From Tychonema sp. LEGE 07203 (lineage in GTDB: Bacteria; Cyanobacteriota; Cyanobacteriia; Cyanobacteriales; Microcoleaceae): 64,000 nucleotides of DNA. The DNA lies in contig NZ_JADEXD010000006.1 of the NCBI RefSeq assembly GCF_015207285.1, positions 1 through 64,000 on the forward strand, written 5' to 3'. The position numbers were made by a program, and so were the translations under genes. A model generated the notes under the pieces. The model did not search any database. It saw nothing but the letters and a program-made list of their open reading frames with translations, and was not told the DNA's origin. Shown here one piece after another: positions 18,624 through 26,438 of this stretch. Each line of letters begins with the position of its first letter. The first letter of the stretch is position 1.

Positions 18624-18971
18624 ATGGTTGAGTTGCAATCAGATTTAGAATATGTAGTTAGCGATCGCCTAAAAGTCTCTCTAGATGCGATCGCACGATT
18701 TTGCCAGCGCTGGAACATTGTCGAGTTTGCCCTGTTTGGCTCGGTACTGCGGGATGACTTTCGCCCCGATAGCGATGTGGATGTATTAGTCACCTATGAG
18801 CCATCCCACCGCCTCACGCTGTCTCATTTATTGAGTATGCAGGAGGAGATAGAGCATTTATTTCATCGTTGTGTGGATTTGGTGGAAAAAAAGCTGTTAA
18901 AAAATCCCTATCGGCGATCGAACATTTTGAAAACGCATCGAGTGATTTATGCAAGCGGGCGATCGCGATAG
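18624..18971 (+). CDS. MNT-type nucleotidyltransferase (antitoxin of MNT/HEPN pair)
   Basis: A 115-residue minimal nucleotidyltransferase. The active-site pattern GSVLRDDFRPDSDVDVLV at about 34-51 has the GS...D.D arrangement, and a second Asp lies in HRCVDLVEK. The ATG at 18624 is preceded by GGAGGT (18608-18613) at good spacing; the earlier in-frame TTG at 18606 lacks one. In MNT/HEPN systems this protein neutralises the HEPN toxin, in studied cases by adding AMP to it. The stop overlaps the start region of the HEPN gene by one base. Confidence 0.85.
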   Translation: MVELQSDLEYVVSDRLKVSLDAIARFCQRWNIVEFALFGSVLRDDFRPDSDVDVLVTYEPSHRLTLSHLLSMQEEIEHLFHRCVDLVEKKLLKNPYRRSNILKTHRVIYASGRSR

Positions 18972-19306
18972 TGCTTCACTTGTTCGACATGACGCAAGCA
19001 ATCCGTCGGATTCAAGAGTTTACGGCTGATGTTTCATGCGACACTTACCTGGAAAGTGTTTTGATGCAAAGTGCTGTAGAACGGCATTCGGGGATTTTGG
19101 GGGAAGTCTCTCGGAGAATTTCGATCGACTTTCAGCAGTTACATCCCGAAATTGATTGGCGAAATAGGATTAACTTACGCAATATTTTGGTGCACCGTTA
19201 TGACCAAGTGAGTTCGGAAGTTATTTGGAATATTGTTACAAGTGTTTTGCCGAGTTTGCTGGTACAAGTAGAGGCATTATTGCCGCCGTTACCTGATGAT
19301 AGTTGA
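18971..19306 (+). CDS. HEPN (DUF86) toxin-like protein, start uncertain
   Basis: About 111 residues of DUF86/HEPN: MTQAIRRIQEFTADVS, MQSAVERHSGILGEVSRRIS, PEIDWRNRINLRNILVHRYD with the RNase motif R-x4-H (RNILVH), then VIWNIVTSVLPSLL. HEPN proteins of this group are RNA-cleaving toxins paired with MNT proteins. The start is unclear. The GTG at 18971 gives a very short N-terminus, while an upstream ATG at 18949 in the +1 frame gives MQAGDRDSASLV, which resembles the usual DUF86 opening, so a one-base frameshift may separate the true N-terminus from the body. An open frame also extends back to 18869. Confidence 0.75.
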   Translation: MLHLFDMTQAIRRIQEFTADVSCDTYLESVLMQSAVERHSGILGEVSRRISIDFQQLHPEIDWRNRINLRNILVHRYDQVSSEVIWNIVTSVLPSLLVQVEALLPPLPDDS

Positions 19307-19374
19307 TATCATGCCCGGTCAAATCCCTCCGCTTAGCGCTTGAGGGCGATCGATATCATTCAATCGGACATCAA

Positions 19375-19863
19375 CTACGGTAGCTGACCTAATTTTTGAG
19401 TAAGAATCGTTACAGCCACTTCGTAATCTCTTCCCACAAGGTAAGCGAAATGATAATAATTGGCAAGATAGAAATCGCAACCAAACTTCTGATAGCGATC
19501 GCAGATCGCCAGAAATCCATAACGGGCATCGCTGGGCTTTGTGAACCAATCGCGATGGTAAGAGTCCTGAAGCAACAAGGTGAGTGTCTGTCGATCGCCA
19601 CTCGGAATCAATCGAACGGGATGAATACTGGCATGGTGCGATCGCGGCACTGGCAGCAGCAGGTTATACTCTTGGACTGTGAGAAAATCTGCCAGACTAT
19701 CTTCGGATCTCTCAAAGTAGGATTGCTCCGGTAACTTGAGAAAATGGTGCCACGCCATCCAAAATTCGTGTTTGCTGTCAAATCCTGGATCGATATCTAA
19801 ACGCCACTTTTGGTCTTGACATAAATCATCAAGAACATTTTGGGGCAAATCCGCGAGTTTCAT
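19375..19863 (-). CDS. Hypothetical protein
   Basis: A 162-residue soluble protein, not recognised. It is rich in aromatic residues and His (EFWMAWHHFLKLPE, DSYHRDWFTKPSDARYG, FYLANYYHFAYLVGRDYE). There is no signal peptide or membrane span. It faces the MNT/HEPN operon convergently, separated by about 70 bp, and is followed on its strand by nothing close. The clean frame and codon pattern suggest a real gene; the function is unknown. Confidence 0.65.
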   Translation of the reverse strand: MKLADLPQNVLDDLCQDQKWRLDIDPGFDSKHEFWMAWHHFLKLPEQSYFERSEDSLADFLTVQEYNLLLPVPRSHHASIHPVRLIPSGDRQTLTLLLQDSYHRDWFTKPSDARYGFLAICDRYQKFGCDFYLANYYHFAYLVGRDYEVAVTILTQKLGQLP

Positions 19864-19990
19864 AATAGTTTCCCTCTCATCCTTTTAACCACCTAGAGCG
19901 ACTATTATAAATGATTAGATTCTTAGGGTTAGAGAGTGTTAAGCGATCGCCCACAAAAGCAAAATGCGCGATCGCCATATTTCCCAAAAA

Positions 19991-21442
19991 TCAACTAGAC
20001 TGCGAAATCAAAGACGCATCTTTTTTGTCCTTGGAGCGATCGACACTAAAATCTTCGTAGTACGATCGCTCAGTATTCACATCCCACAAATCGTGCTTTT
20101 CGCCGAGAATATTTCTCGCCGCCAGCAACCCCGTCAGCATAGAATGGTCTTGGTTGTTGTATCGGTGCATACCATTTCGCCCGATCGTCTGCAAATTCTC
20201 AATACCCTTCAAAAAACCTTCAAGTACCTGCAAATGTCCGCGATATTCCCCATCATAAACTGGATAAGCTTTAAGTTGCCGTATGACAACTCCATCTTCA
20301 ATCTCAGCAGTTGTTGCTAACCCCAAACCAACCAACTCGCGAGTTGCTAATTCCACAAGTTCAGCGTCCGACATTTCCCAAACCTCGTCCCCTACGCTAC
20401 AGAAATATTCCATTCCCAAACAACTTTTGCTGACATCAGGAACTAAAGCGGCGCTCCAATTCTTAAAGTTTTGAATTCGTCCCACTTTGACTTCGGGAGA
20501 GTGAATGTAAATCCAGTTGTCAGGAAACAAATCCCTGCGATCGACAATCAGCGCTACAATCAAAAAATCTCGATATTTGAGCGATCGCGCCGCGTGCAAC
20601 ACCTCTTCAGGCGGCTGCGGTTTCAGTCTCGCTATCAGCGCCGATATCGGCATACTCGTAATGAAATTATCCGCCGAATATTCAACTAATTCTCCGTTTT
20701 GCTCCGCAGTAATACTTTTAATCTTATTACCTTCGCGCTCAAAGCTAATTGCCTTAGTATCGAGATAAACTTTGCCGTCTTTATTTTCCACATCTTCCGC
20801 GAACTTTTCCCACATCATCCCCGGCCCCAAAGCCGGATAATCAAACTCTTTGATTAACGTTTTAGTATCGTTGCTGCCAAACAAAGCATTAATAATTGCA
20901 GTCGTCAGCGACAATCCTTTAATCCGCTGCGCCGCCCAATCTGCTTGAATTTCTGAACAAGGAATGCCCCAAACTTTTTCAGTGTAAGTCTTAAAAAATG
21001 TTTTATACAAGCGTTCGCCAAAACGATTGATCACCCACTGTTCAAAAGTTGTTTCTTCCGGCAGCGGCCAAATTCTAACTTTCACATAGCTCAAAATAAT
21101 TAGCGTACTCTCAATTATGCCCAAATTAAACAGAGTATTGAAGGCACTGATCGGATAGTTAAAAAATTTACCTCGATAAAAAATTCTGGACAATCGCGGC
21201 ACTTTAATAAACTTATTTCCCAGTACCTCTTGCCACAACTGTTGCACGGCTTCAACTTTAGTATAAAAGCGGTGGCCGCCAATGTCGAAACGGTAGCCTT
21301 TGTAGGTTTCGGTGCGAGCTATTCCCCCAACTTTATCGCCTTTTTCTAGTACAACAGGGATAATGCCTTGTTTGACGAGCTCGTAGGCAGCAGTCAAGCC
21401 CGCAGGGCCCGCACCGACGATCGCAACCGGATAATGTTTCAC
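19991..21442 (-). CDS. FAD-dependent oxidoreductase (amine oxidase / HemY-like)
   Basis: A 483-residue flavoprotein. The Rossmann motif VAIVGAGPAGLTAAYELV is at 6-23, followed by EKGDKVGGIARTETYKGYRF, typical of the COG1232 NAD(P)/FAD oxidoreductase group that often sits in polysaccharide loci near glycosyltransferases. The C-terminal TIGRNGMHRYNNQDHSMLTG is the family's FAD-contacting end. The start is GTG with a strong Shine-Dalgarno (GGAGGT) 7 bp upstream. A GT2 glycosyltransferase lies 87 bp upstream on the same strand, so it may act on a sugar or lipid-linked sugar (inference). True protoporphyrinogen oxidase activity is unlikely. Confidence 0.82.
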   Translation of the reverse strand: MKHYPVAIVGAGPAGLTAAYELVKQGIIPVVLEKGDKVGGIARTETYKGYRFDIGGHRFYTKVEAVQQLWQEVLGNKFIKVPRLSRIFYRGKFFNYPISAFNTLFNLGIIESTLIILSYVKVRIWPLPEETTFEQWVINRFGERLYKTFFKTYTEKVWGIPCSEIQADWAAQRIKGLSLTTAIINALFGSNDTKTLIKEFDYPALGPGMMWEKFAEDVENKDGKVYLDTKAISFEREGNKIKSITAEQNGELVEYSADNFITSMPISALIARLKPQPPEEVLHAARSLKYRDFLIVALIVDRRDLFPDNWIYIHSPEVKVGRIQNFKNWSAALVPDVSKSCLGMEYFCSVGDEVWEMSDAELVELATRELVGLGLATTAEIEDGVVIRQLKAYPVYDGEYRGHLQVLEGFLKGIENLQTIGRNGMHRYNNQDHSMLTGLLAARNILGEKHDLWDVNTERSYYEDFSVDRSKDKKDASLISQSS

Positions 21443-21529
21443 TCAGCCTACCTCCAGCTTTTTTATCGAACTATACCATTATTTATAACTTCTAAAATAG
21501 ATAGATGCACCCGTGAATACCCTGAGAAA

Positions 21530-22600
21530 CTATCGATCGATCTGATGTTGAAGGACAATTTGCCTTGATTTATTCAGCGATACCGGCAAGCTAACTTTAC
21601 CACTTGAGGGCTTTTTTTGGGACAAGTGCCGAGCGGTGCCGATCGCAAATGCCAGTCCGCTGTAAAAATAGAAAAGCCAGTGCCAAGGAATCGTTTTCAG
21701 AGCAAATATGAGACCGTGTTTTTGCTGAAAAAATCGATAAAGCGGTGCATTAATCGCTACTAGCGGTACAGCCAGCACGCCAGCAGCTACCAAGCAGCTC
21801 GGCGACCAGCACGTCCCCAAAACCAGAAGCAGCACTGCATAAGTTAAAATCACGCTGATGCGGTTCGACACTTGCAAGTTGAGGTCGTTATTCAATTGCC
21901 GATCGCGCCAAATCAGTTCCGTCCAAGGCAGCGCTCGGTAAAAAAAGTCAGCTTTCACCATCCCCATCGCTTCCCAACGCTTTAAGTGCTTCACCTGCAA
22001 TGTTTTGCACAGCCGAATTTGATAACCTGCTTGTTTCAAACGGTAGCCGAATTCAATATCCTCGATCGAAGCTCGGCGGTAACTTTCATTAAAGCCACCC
22101 ATCTGCAAAAAAATTTCCCGGCGAATCACTCCGCAAGCGCCCCAAAAAGTCGAAGCTTCTTCGTTACCGGTTTGGTGCACGTAGTGGTGCAGCAAGTTCC
22201 TGTACTGCGAGAGAAAATTGGGATCTCCAGGAGCATCATCGTAGGAGCCGATGAAAGCAGTCAAGTGGGGATTATTTTTGAACACCGATATCGCATAGCC
22301 CACTGCTTCAGGACAAACAGCCACATCAGCATCCACAAAAAACAGAATATCTCCCTTCGCAGCTTGCGCTCCCAAATTTCTGGCTCGGGCTGGGCCCCGG
22401 CATTCAGGAATTCTAATTAATTTTGCCCCGAATTCCTTTGCCAGTCGCCAAGAACCGTCGCTTTCGCCATCTGCTACTACAATAATCTCGATAGGTCTGG
22501 GCACAGCTTGAGCCAGTTTTGACAAACAAGTGCGGAAGTAAGAACCCCCGTTGTGAACTGGGACAATCACGGATACAGTCGGGTCGGCGGTAGAAATCAT
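21530..22600 (-). CDS. Family 2 glycosyltransferase with C-terminal membrane segments
   Basis: A 356-residue membrane-associated GT-A enzyme. VSVIVPVHNGGSYFRTCLSK opens the domain, ADGESDGSWRLA follows, and FFVDADVAV carries the nucleotide-sugar/metal-binding DAD. Two C-terminal hydrophobic segments (about 240-320) anchor it. I start at the ATG at 22600; a GTG immediately before it is also open. It resembles glycosyltransferases of exopolysaccharide or hopanoid/glycolipid pathways. It is transcribed toward the FAD oxidoreductase with 87 bp between them. Confidence 0.88.
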   Translation of the reverse strand: MISTADPTVSVIVPVHNGGSYFRTCLSKLAQAVPRPIEIIVVADGESDGSWRLAKEFGAKLIRIPECRGPARARNLGAQAAKGDILFFVDADVAVCPEAVGYAISVFKNNPHLTAFIGSYDDAPGDPNFLSQYRNLLHHYVHQTGNEEASTFWGACGVIRREIFLQMGGFNESYRRASIEDIEFGYRLKQAGYQIRLCKTLQVKHLKRWEAMGMVKADFFYRALPWTELIWRDRQLNNDLNLQVSNRISVILTYAVLLLVLGTCWSPSCLVAAGVLAVPLVAINAPLYRFFQQKHGLIFALKTIPWHWLFYFYSGLAFAIGTARHLSQKKPSSGKVSLPVSLNKSRQIVLQHQIDR

Positions 22601-22603
22601 CAC

Positions 22604-23437
22604 CTAAATAACTTAAATTGCATGGGAAAAAATTGCTTGAATTTTAATGCTGTTATTTTACAAACAGTAAAATCAGCTCTACTATTTTGTTTATAACTCG
22701 ATCTCTATTTATATTCAACTATATTTTTTGCTGGCATTCTCGATCGCATTTTTCCCCGTTGATGCCTGTATTCTAAGTCATTTTTTCCTGAGACTCAGGT
22801 GATGCAGACAGCAGCTTTATGAAATCTTTAAATATGTCATTGTTTTTGTAAACTTTAGAAAAAGCCCCACCACCGATTGTCTCTGACAGTGTTCCGCCAC
22901 ACAATAATTTGATTCGATCGACTGTATATAGTATAAAATACAACATTAAGTATGCTGGGGGCAGTCTGCTGTCAGTCGATCGGGGCATTGAATATTGACT
23001 TGCAGCATTCGATCGAGATTCCCCAACAAAAGTCTCAAATTTGCGGTTATCCACGACAAAAGTACGCGGCGCAGCACCAGTTTTTGCGCGGGGTAAGGAC
23101 TTGACTAATACAGTTTCTTTAACAGAGCTCATCCGCAAGGGACTCCCCCACCAAGTCCGTGTCCCCACCGCTGTAGCAACGCACATTTGATGAATTTTGG
23201 CAATATATTTAAAACATACATCGTAATTTTTTTAACGGTGTACGATCGAGCTTGAGTAATTTGCTAACATACCCTTAGCTTGCTCCCTGCGAGCCAAAAT
23301 TTTTACACAAACCAGTTTTTATATAGCACTTATCAGAAAGATGAGGTATGCCTTATGCCCGGCGCGGGCCGATGCCCGATTCCCGATGCCCGATTCCCGA
23401 CAGTACCTCATACCAGAGCACAGAAAGGCTATATTAC
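22604..23437. other. Divergent intergenic region with an open frame of doubtful status
   Basis: It separates two divergent glycosyltransferase genes. A 137-codon minus-strand frame (22773-23186) reads through it, but its composition (Arg/Ser/Thr-rich, no fold signature) is unlike the neighbouring proteins and I do not call it a gene. Bases 23355-23400 are tandem GCCCGATTCCCGAT units just ahead of the gene at 23438. Confidence 0.5.
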
Positions 23438-24532
23438 ATGAACACATCCCACCACAACTTAAACCCGCCATTAGTTTCGGTCATCATACCTGCATACAAC
23501 GCTCAAAAATTTCTTGCTAAAACATTAGAATCTGTTTTATCTCAAACCTATCAAAACATAGAAATTTTAATAGTAGACGACGGCTCTACAGATACAACAC
23601 CCGAAATCGTCAAATCTTTTGCCCAAAAAGACAGCCGAATCATCTTATTGCAGCAGTCAAACGCCGGTGTCGCCGCCGCACGCAACCTAGCAATAGAAAA
23701 ATCCAAAGGCGAATACATTGCACCCATCGATGCCGACGATATTTGGTATCCGCAAAACCTAGAAAAACAAGTCGAATGCTTAATTAAATCAGAACAATCC
23801 GTAGGAGTTGCCTATTCCTGGGCACTTGATATCAACGAAAAAGACTTACTCACAGGTGGATTTTACAACTCCACCATCGAAGGAGAAGCATACAAAGCTT
23901 TAGTTTATAAATATTTTATGGGCAATGCTAGCTCATCTCTGATCCGCCGCATTTGTTTCGAGAAAGTCGGCGGTTACAATTGCCAATTGAAAGCCGAAAA
24001 CGCCCAAGGCTGCGAAGACTTAGAACTTTTTCTCCGCATCGCTGAACATTATCAATTTAAAGTAGTGCCAGAATTTTTAGTTGGCTACCGACAGATTCCC
24101 AGCAGTATGTCTTGCAACTATGCAGCAATGGCAAAATCTCACTCTCTAATTATGGCACAGGTACGGGAGAGGCATCCTGAAATTCCTGACAACATTTATC
24201 GCTGGTCTAACAGCAGTTTTTATATATACAATTTAGCCGTTAAAAGCAACCGTAGCGGCAACCATCGGAGTACATTATTTTGGCTGTATAGAGCTTTTAA
24301 AGAAGATTCATTGATGACTCTTTTGCGCCATAATTTCTACATTTTGTCAATAGAAAGTATATTAAAAATAATACTTTCACCAGTTACTCAATCTCGGTCA
24401 GACTTAAAATCAACATTAACAGAGACTGAAGGCACAACAATTTCCAACATCAACAGGCGAACCAGCATTCATAAAATGCTCCCGTCCCAGGTATATGAAA
24501 GAATGCGATTCAATAATTTTGCCAACCGATAA
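23438..24532 (+). CDS. Family 2 glycosyltransferase
   Basis: A 364-residue soluble GT-A enzyme. VSVIIPAYNAQKFLAKTLES, VDDGSTDTTPEIVKSF and APIDADDIWYP (DAD) are canonical. GGYNCQLKAENAQGCEDLEL holds the catalytic-type ED. The start at 23438 is chosen over the in-frame ATG at 23348 because AGAAAGG (23421-23427) sits just upstream and the extra 30 residues translate a GCCCGATTCC repeat. It is divergent from the GT2/FAD-oxidase pair, in the same sugar-transfer neighbourhood. No C-terminal membrane anchor is obvious. Confidence 0.9.
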   Translation: MNTSHHNLNPPLVSVIIPAYNAQKFLAKTLESVLSQTYQNIEILIVDDGSTDTTPEIVKSFAQKDSRIILLQQSNAGVAAARNLAIEKSKGEYIAPIDADDIWYPQNLEKQVECLIKSEQSVGVAYSWALDINEKDLLTGGFYNSTIEGEAYKALVYKYFMGNASSSLIRRICFEKVGGYNCQLKAENAQGCEDLELFLRIAEHYQFKVVPEFLVGYRQIPSSMSCNYAAMAKSHSLIMAQVRERHPEIPDNIYRWSNSSFYIYNLAVKSNRSGNHRSTLFWLYRAFKEDSLMTLLRHNFYILSIESILKIILSPVTQSRSDLKSTLTETEGTTISNINRRTSIHKMLPSQVYERMRFNNFANR

Positions 24533-24656
24533 CGCAAATAAACCCAAGATAAAACAACCAGATTTCTTAAAGAAACCTGGTTTTTGAGGCAAGCTATGAA
24601 AGATAGTTAAATCAACGGAAATAAATTTTTGCTGCTTCTTGCTTCTACTTATATAT

Positions 24657-24802
24657 CAATACGGTTTACTTAAGACGATCCCCCCTAACCCCCCTTCCCA
24701 AGGGGAGTAGGGGGTGGGACAAGAATGCCCTCTTGCGTCCCCCTTAAGAAGGGGATGCGAGGGGGATCTCCGGGGCATAAATATATTAAGTGAACCCTAT
24801 TG
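24657..24802. mobile_element. 146-bp palindromic element (MITE-like)
   Basis: The ends are 17-bp inverted repeats with two mismatches: CAATACGGTTTACTTAA (24657-24673) and TTAAGTGAACCCTATTG (24786-24802). Inside, GATCCCCC and GGGGGATC form a second inverted pair around further C/G-rich hairpins. No coding potential. It lies 12 bp past the end of dps. Confidence 0.65.
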
Positions 24803-24814
24803 ACTTATATATCT

Positions 24815-25354
24815 CTAAGCGCGAGAAGCTGTAGCAGTTTGAGCTTTCGGCTGCTTACCGTCTGGCGAAAGCGATTCTCCTTCAATAAACGATCGCAACA
24901 TCCAAGCCATTTGCTCGTGCTGTTCCATCAAACTCGTCAAAAAGTCTGCGGTTCCGTCATCCTTAAACTCTTCACCGCACTGTTCGACGTGTTTGCGGAG
25001 ATTGCGAATCACCAGTTCGTGATCGTCAACCAAACGCGACACCATCTCGCTTGCTAAAGGCAAATCGCCGACGTGTTCCTTAATCGAAGCATACTTGAGA
25101 AAACCCTCAGCAGTACCAATTGGGTAGCCGCCTAAAGCTCTAACCCGTTCGGCCATAGCATCGATATTTAGCGTTAACGCCTGGTAGTGTTCTTCCCACA
25201 ACTGGTGGAGCGATCGAAACTGCGGGCCAACTACATCCCAGTGATACTTTTTGGTTTTGATTAACAGCAGATAAGCATCTGACAGGTCGCGATTTAATAG
25301 TTCGATAACACCTGCACGTTGCTCCTCAGATAGACCTATATTTAACTTACGCAT
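24815..25354 (-). CDS. dps: Dps family DNA-protecting ferritin-like protein
   Basis: A 179-residue Dps/ferritin-like protein that would store iron using peroxide and protect DNA. The inter-subunit ferroxidase motif is visible: KYHWDVVGPQFRSLHQLWEEHY (about 36-57), with His, Asp and Glu ligands, followed by LNIDAMAERVRALGGYPIGT. The ATG at 25354 is used because it is preceded by GAGG at about 11 bp and gives the usual Dps N-terminus; an open frame runs 19 codons further upstream. The polar, Ala/Thr/Lys-containing tail could bind DNA. It stands alone in its transcription unit. Confidence 0.92.
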   Translation of the reverse strand: MRKLNIGLSEEQRAGVIELLNRDLSDAYLLLIKTKKYHWDVVGPQFRSLHQLWEEHYQALTLNIDAMAERVRALGGYPIGTAEGFLKYASIKEHVGDLPLASEMVSRLVDDHELVIRNLRKHVEQCGEEFKDDGTADFLTSLMEQHEQMAWMLRSFIEGESLSPDGKQPKAQTATASRA

Positions 25355-25971
25355 TGAAACTGTGACCTCAATTCTAACTTTCCATTTATTAGAACAAATT
25401 TCCCCAGCCACTTACATCAACCCAGAGGACGATCGCACTTTGGTAAAATTGCTGCATTTCAGGTTAAAGTAATCGCAATATAGATACCTTTAGATAGATG
25501 TCATGCAACTTTTTGTTCCGGGCCCCCTTTGTCTGTTTGGCGAACACAGCGATCGGGCAGCAGGCGATCGCCCCTTCAATCCCGCTGTAGAACCCATTTG
25601 ACATCTTTTCTTGAACAATAAGGCAGCGGTGCAGCCGTCTGGCACAACTCAACAGCCACAAGACTAGAAATCAGGTGGTTCGGGTAACAAAAAAGCTGAA
25701 ATCTCTCTGGCATAAGGCTTGTGGCAACAGCAATAGATGTCAAATGGGTTCTATATATTTATGGTCGATCGCCCTTGACGCTAGCCATAACCGCCGCTGC
25801 ACCGCTGCCTCATCAGCTACATCCCTTTATTTTGCGTTGTTGACCGCCCCAAAATTCAGTCAATTGTAACGAAATATTACAAGATAGCGTTAAAACAGCA
25901 TAGAGTCTTGACAGCAAGAAAGCAAGCCGCTATTCTGATATACATACCCGGGTAAGTCAATTCACTGTCAT
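25355..25971. other. Intergenic region containing MITE B
   Basis: It holds the dps promoter region, MITE B (25588-25755) and the upstream region of the gene at 25972. Apart from the MITE I see no gene or repeat. Confidence 0.5.
25588..25755. mobile_element. 168-bp inverted-repeat element (MITE B)
   Basis: The left end AGAACCCATTTGACATCT (25589-25606) and right end AGATGTCAAATGGGTTCT (25735-25752) are perfect inverted copies, extended by TA outside. The last 40 bp, including AAGGCTTG..GC, also resemble the right end of the IS5-like element at 36650-36688, so it looks like an internal-deletion derivative of that IS. Confidence 0.85.
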
Positions 25972-26322
25972 ATGCAAGAAAAGCAAAAAGTTACACTGTA
26001 TCTTCCACCTGAACTGCATCGCCAGCTCAAAATCAAAGCCGCAGTAGAATCTGAACCGATGTCATCAATTGCAGAAAGGGCAATTGTCTTTTACCTAGGA
26101 AACTCCGAACTGGTTGACGAAGTAGAAGCCTCCTACGGACAAACCCACCGGGTTTACACTTGTCCAGAATGCACGGGTTCAGTAGTAATGCGAGAGGGAG
26201 AACTGGCATCGGTCAAAAGTCAGCCGAGCGTATTGGCTGAACAGGATCTTCCAGTAAAGCAGGTGTCGGGTGTCAGCGCCAGCACTGCCCAACCGGGAGA
26301 GGAAGAATTGGTTCCCTGCTAA
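25972..26322 (+). CDS. Ribbon-helix-helix-like protein upstream of ycf46
   Basis: A 116-residue protein. The N-terminal 45 residues (KVTLYLPPELHRQLKIKAAVESEPMSSIAERAIVFYL) have the strand-helix-helix pattern of CopG/RHH DNA-binding proteins. A single CPEC follows at about 63, and the C-terminal 40 residues are low-complexity. It ends 116 bp before the ycf46 start, on the same strand, so it may regulate or partner that gene (inference). A TATGCA start context without a clear Shine-Dalgarno is seen. Confidence 0.75.
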   Translation: MQEKQKVTLYLPPELHRQLKIKAAVESEPMSSIAERAIVFYLGNSELVDEVEASYGQTHRVYTCPECTGSVVMREGELASVKSQPSVLAEQDLPVKQVSGVSASTAQPGEEELVPC

Positions 26323-26438
26323 GAATGCCTTGCTTCCCCAAACAGCTAGAACTTAAATTTACTAAAATTTTTCGTATTCGGCTAAAGGCAGCATTGAGAT
26401 TCAGCAAAGATAGCACCGTCTCTAGTGGGTCGAGGAAT

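Noticed and set aside
22773-23186. 137-codon minus-strand open frame between two glycosyltransferases
   Set aside because: No start signal or fold pattern; Arg/Ser/Thr-rich composition unlike the neighbours. It could be part of a dispersed repeat, which a genome search would show.
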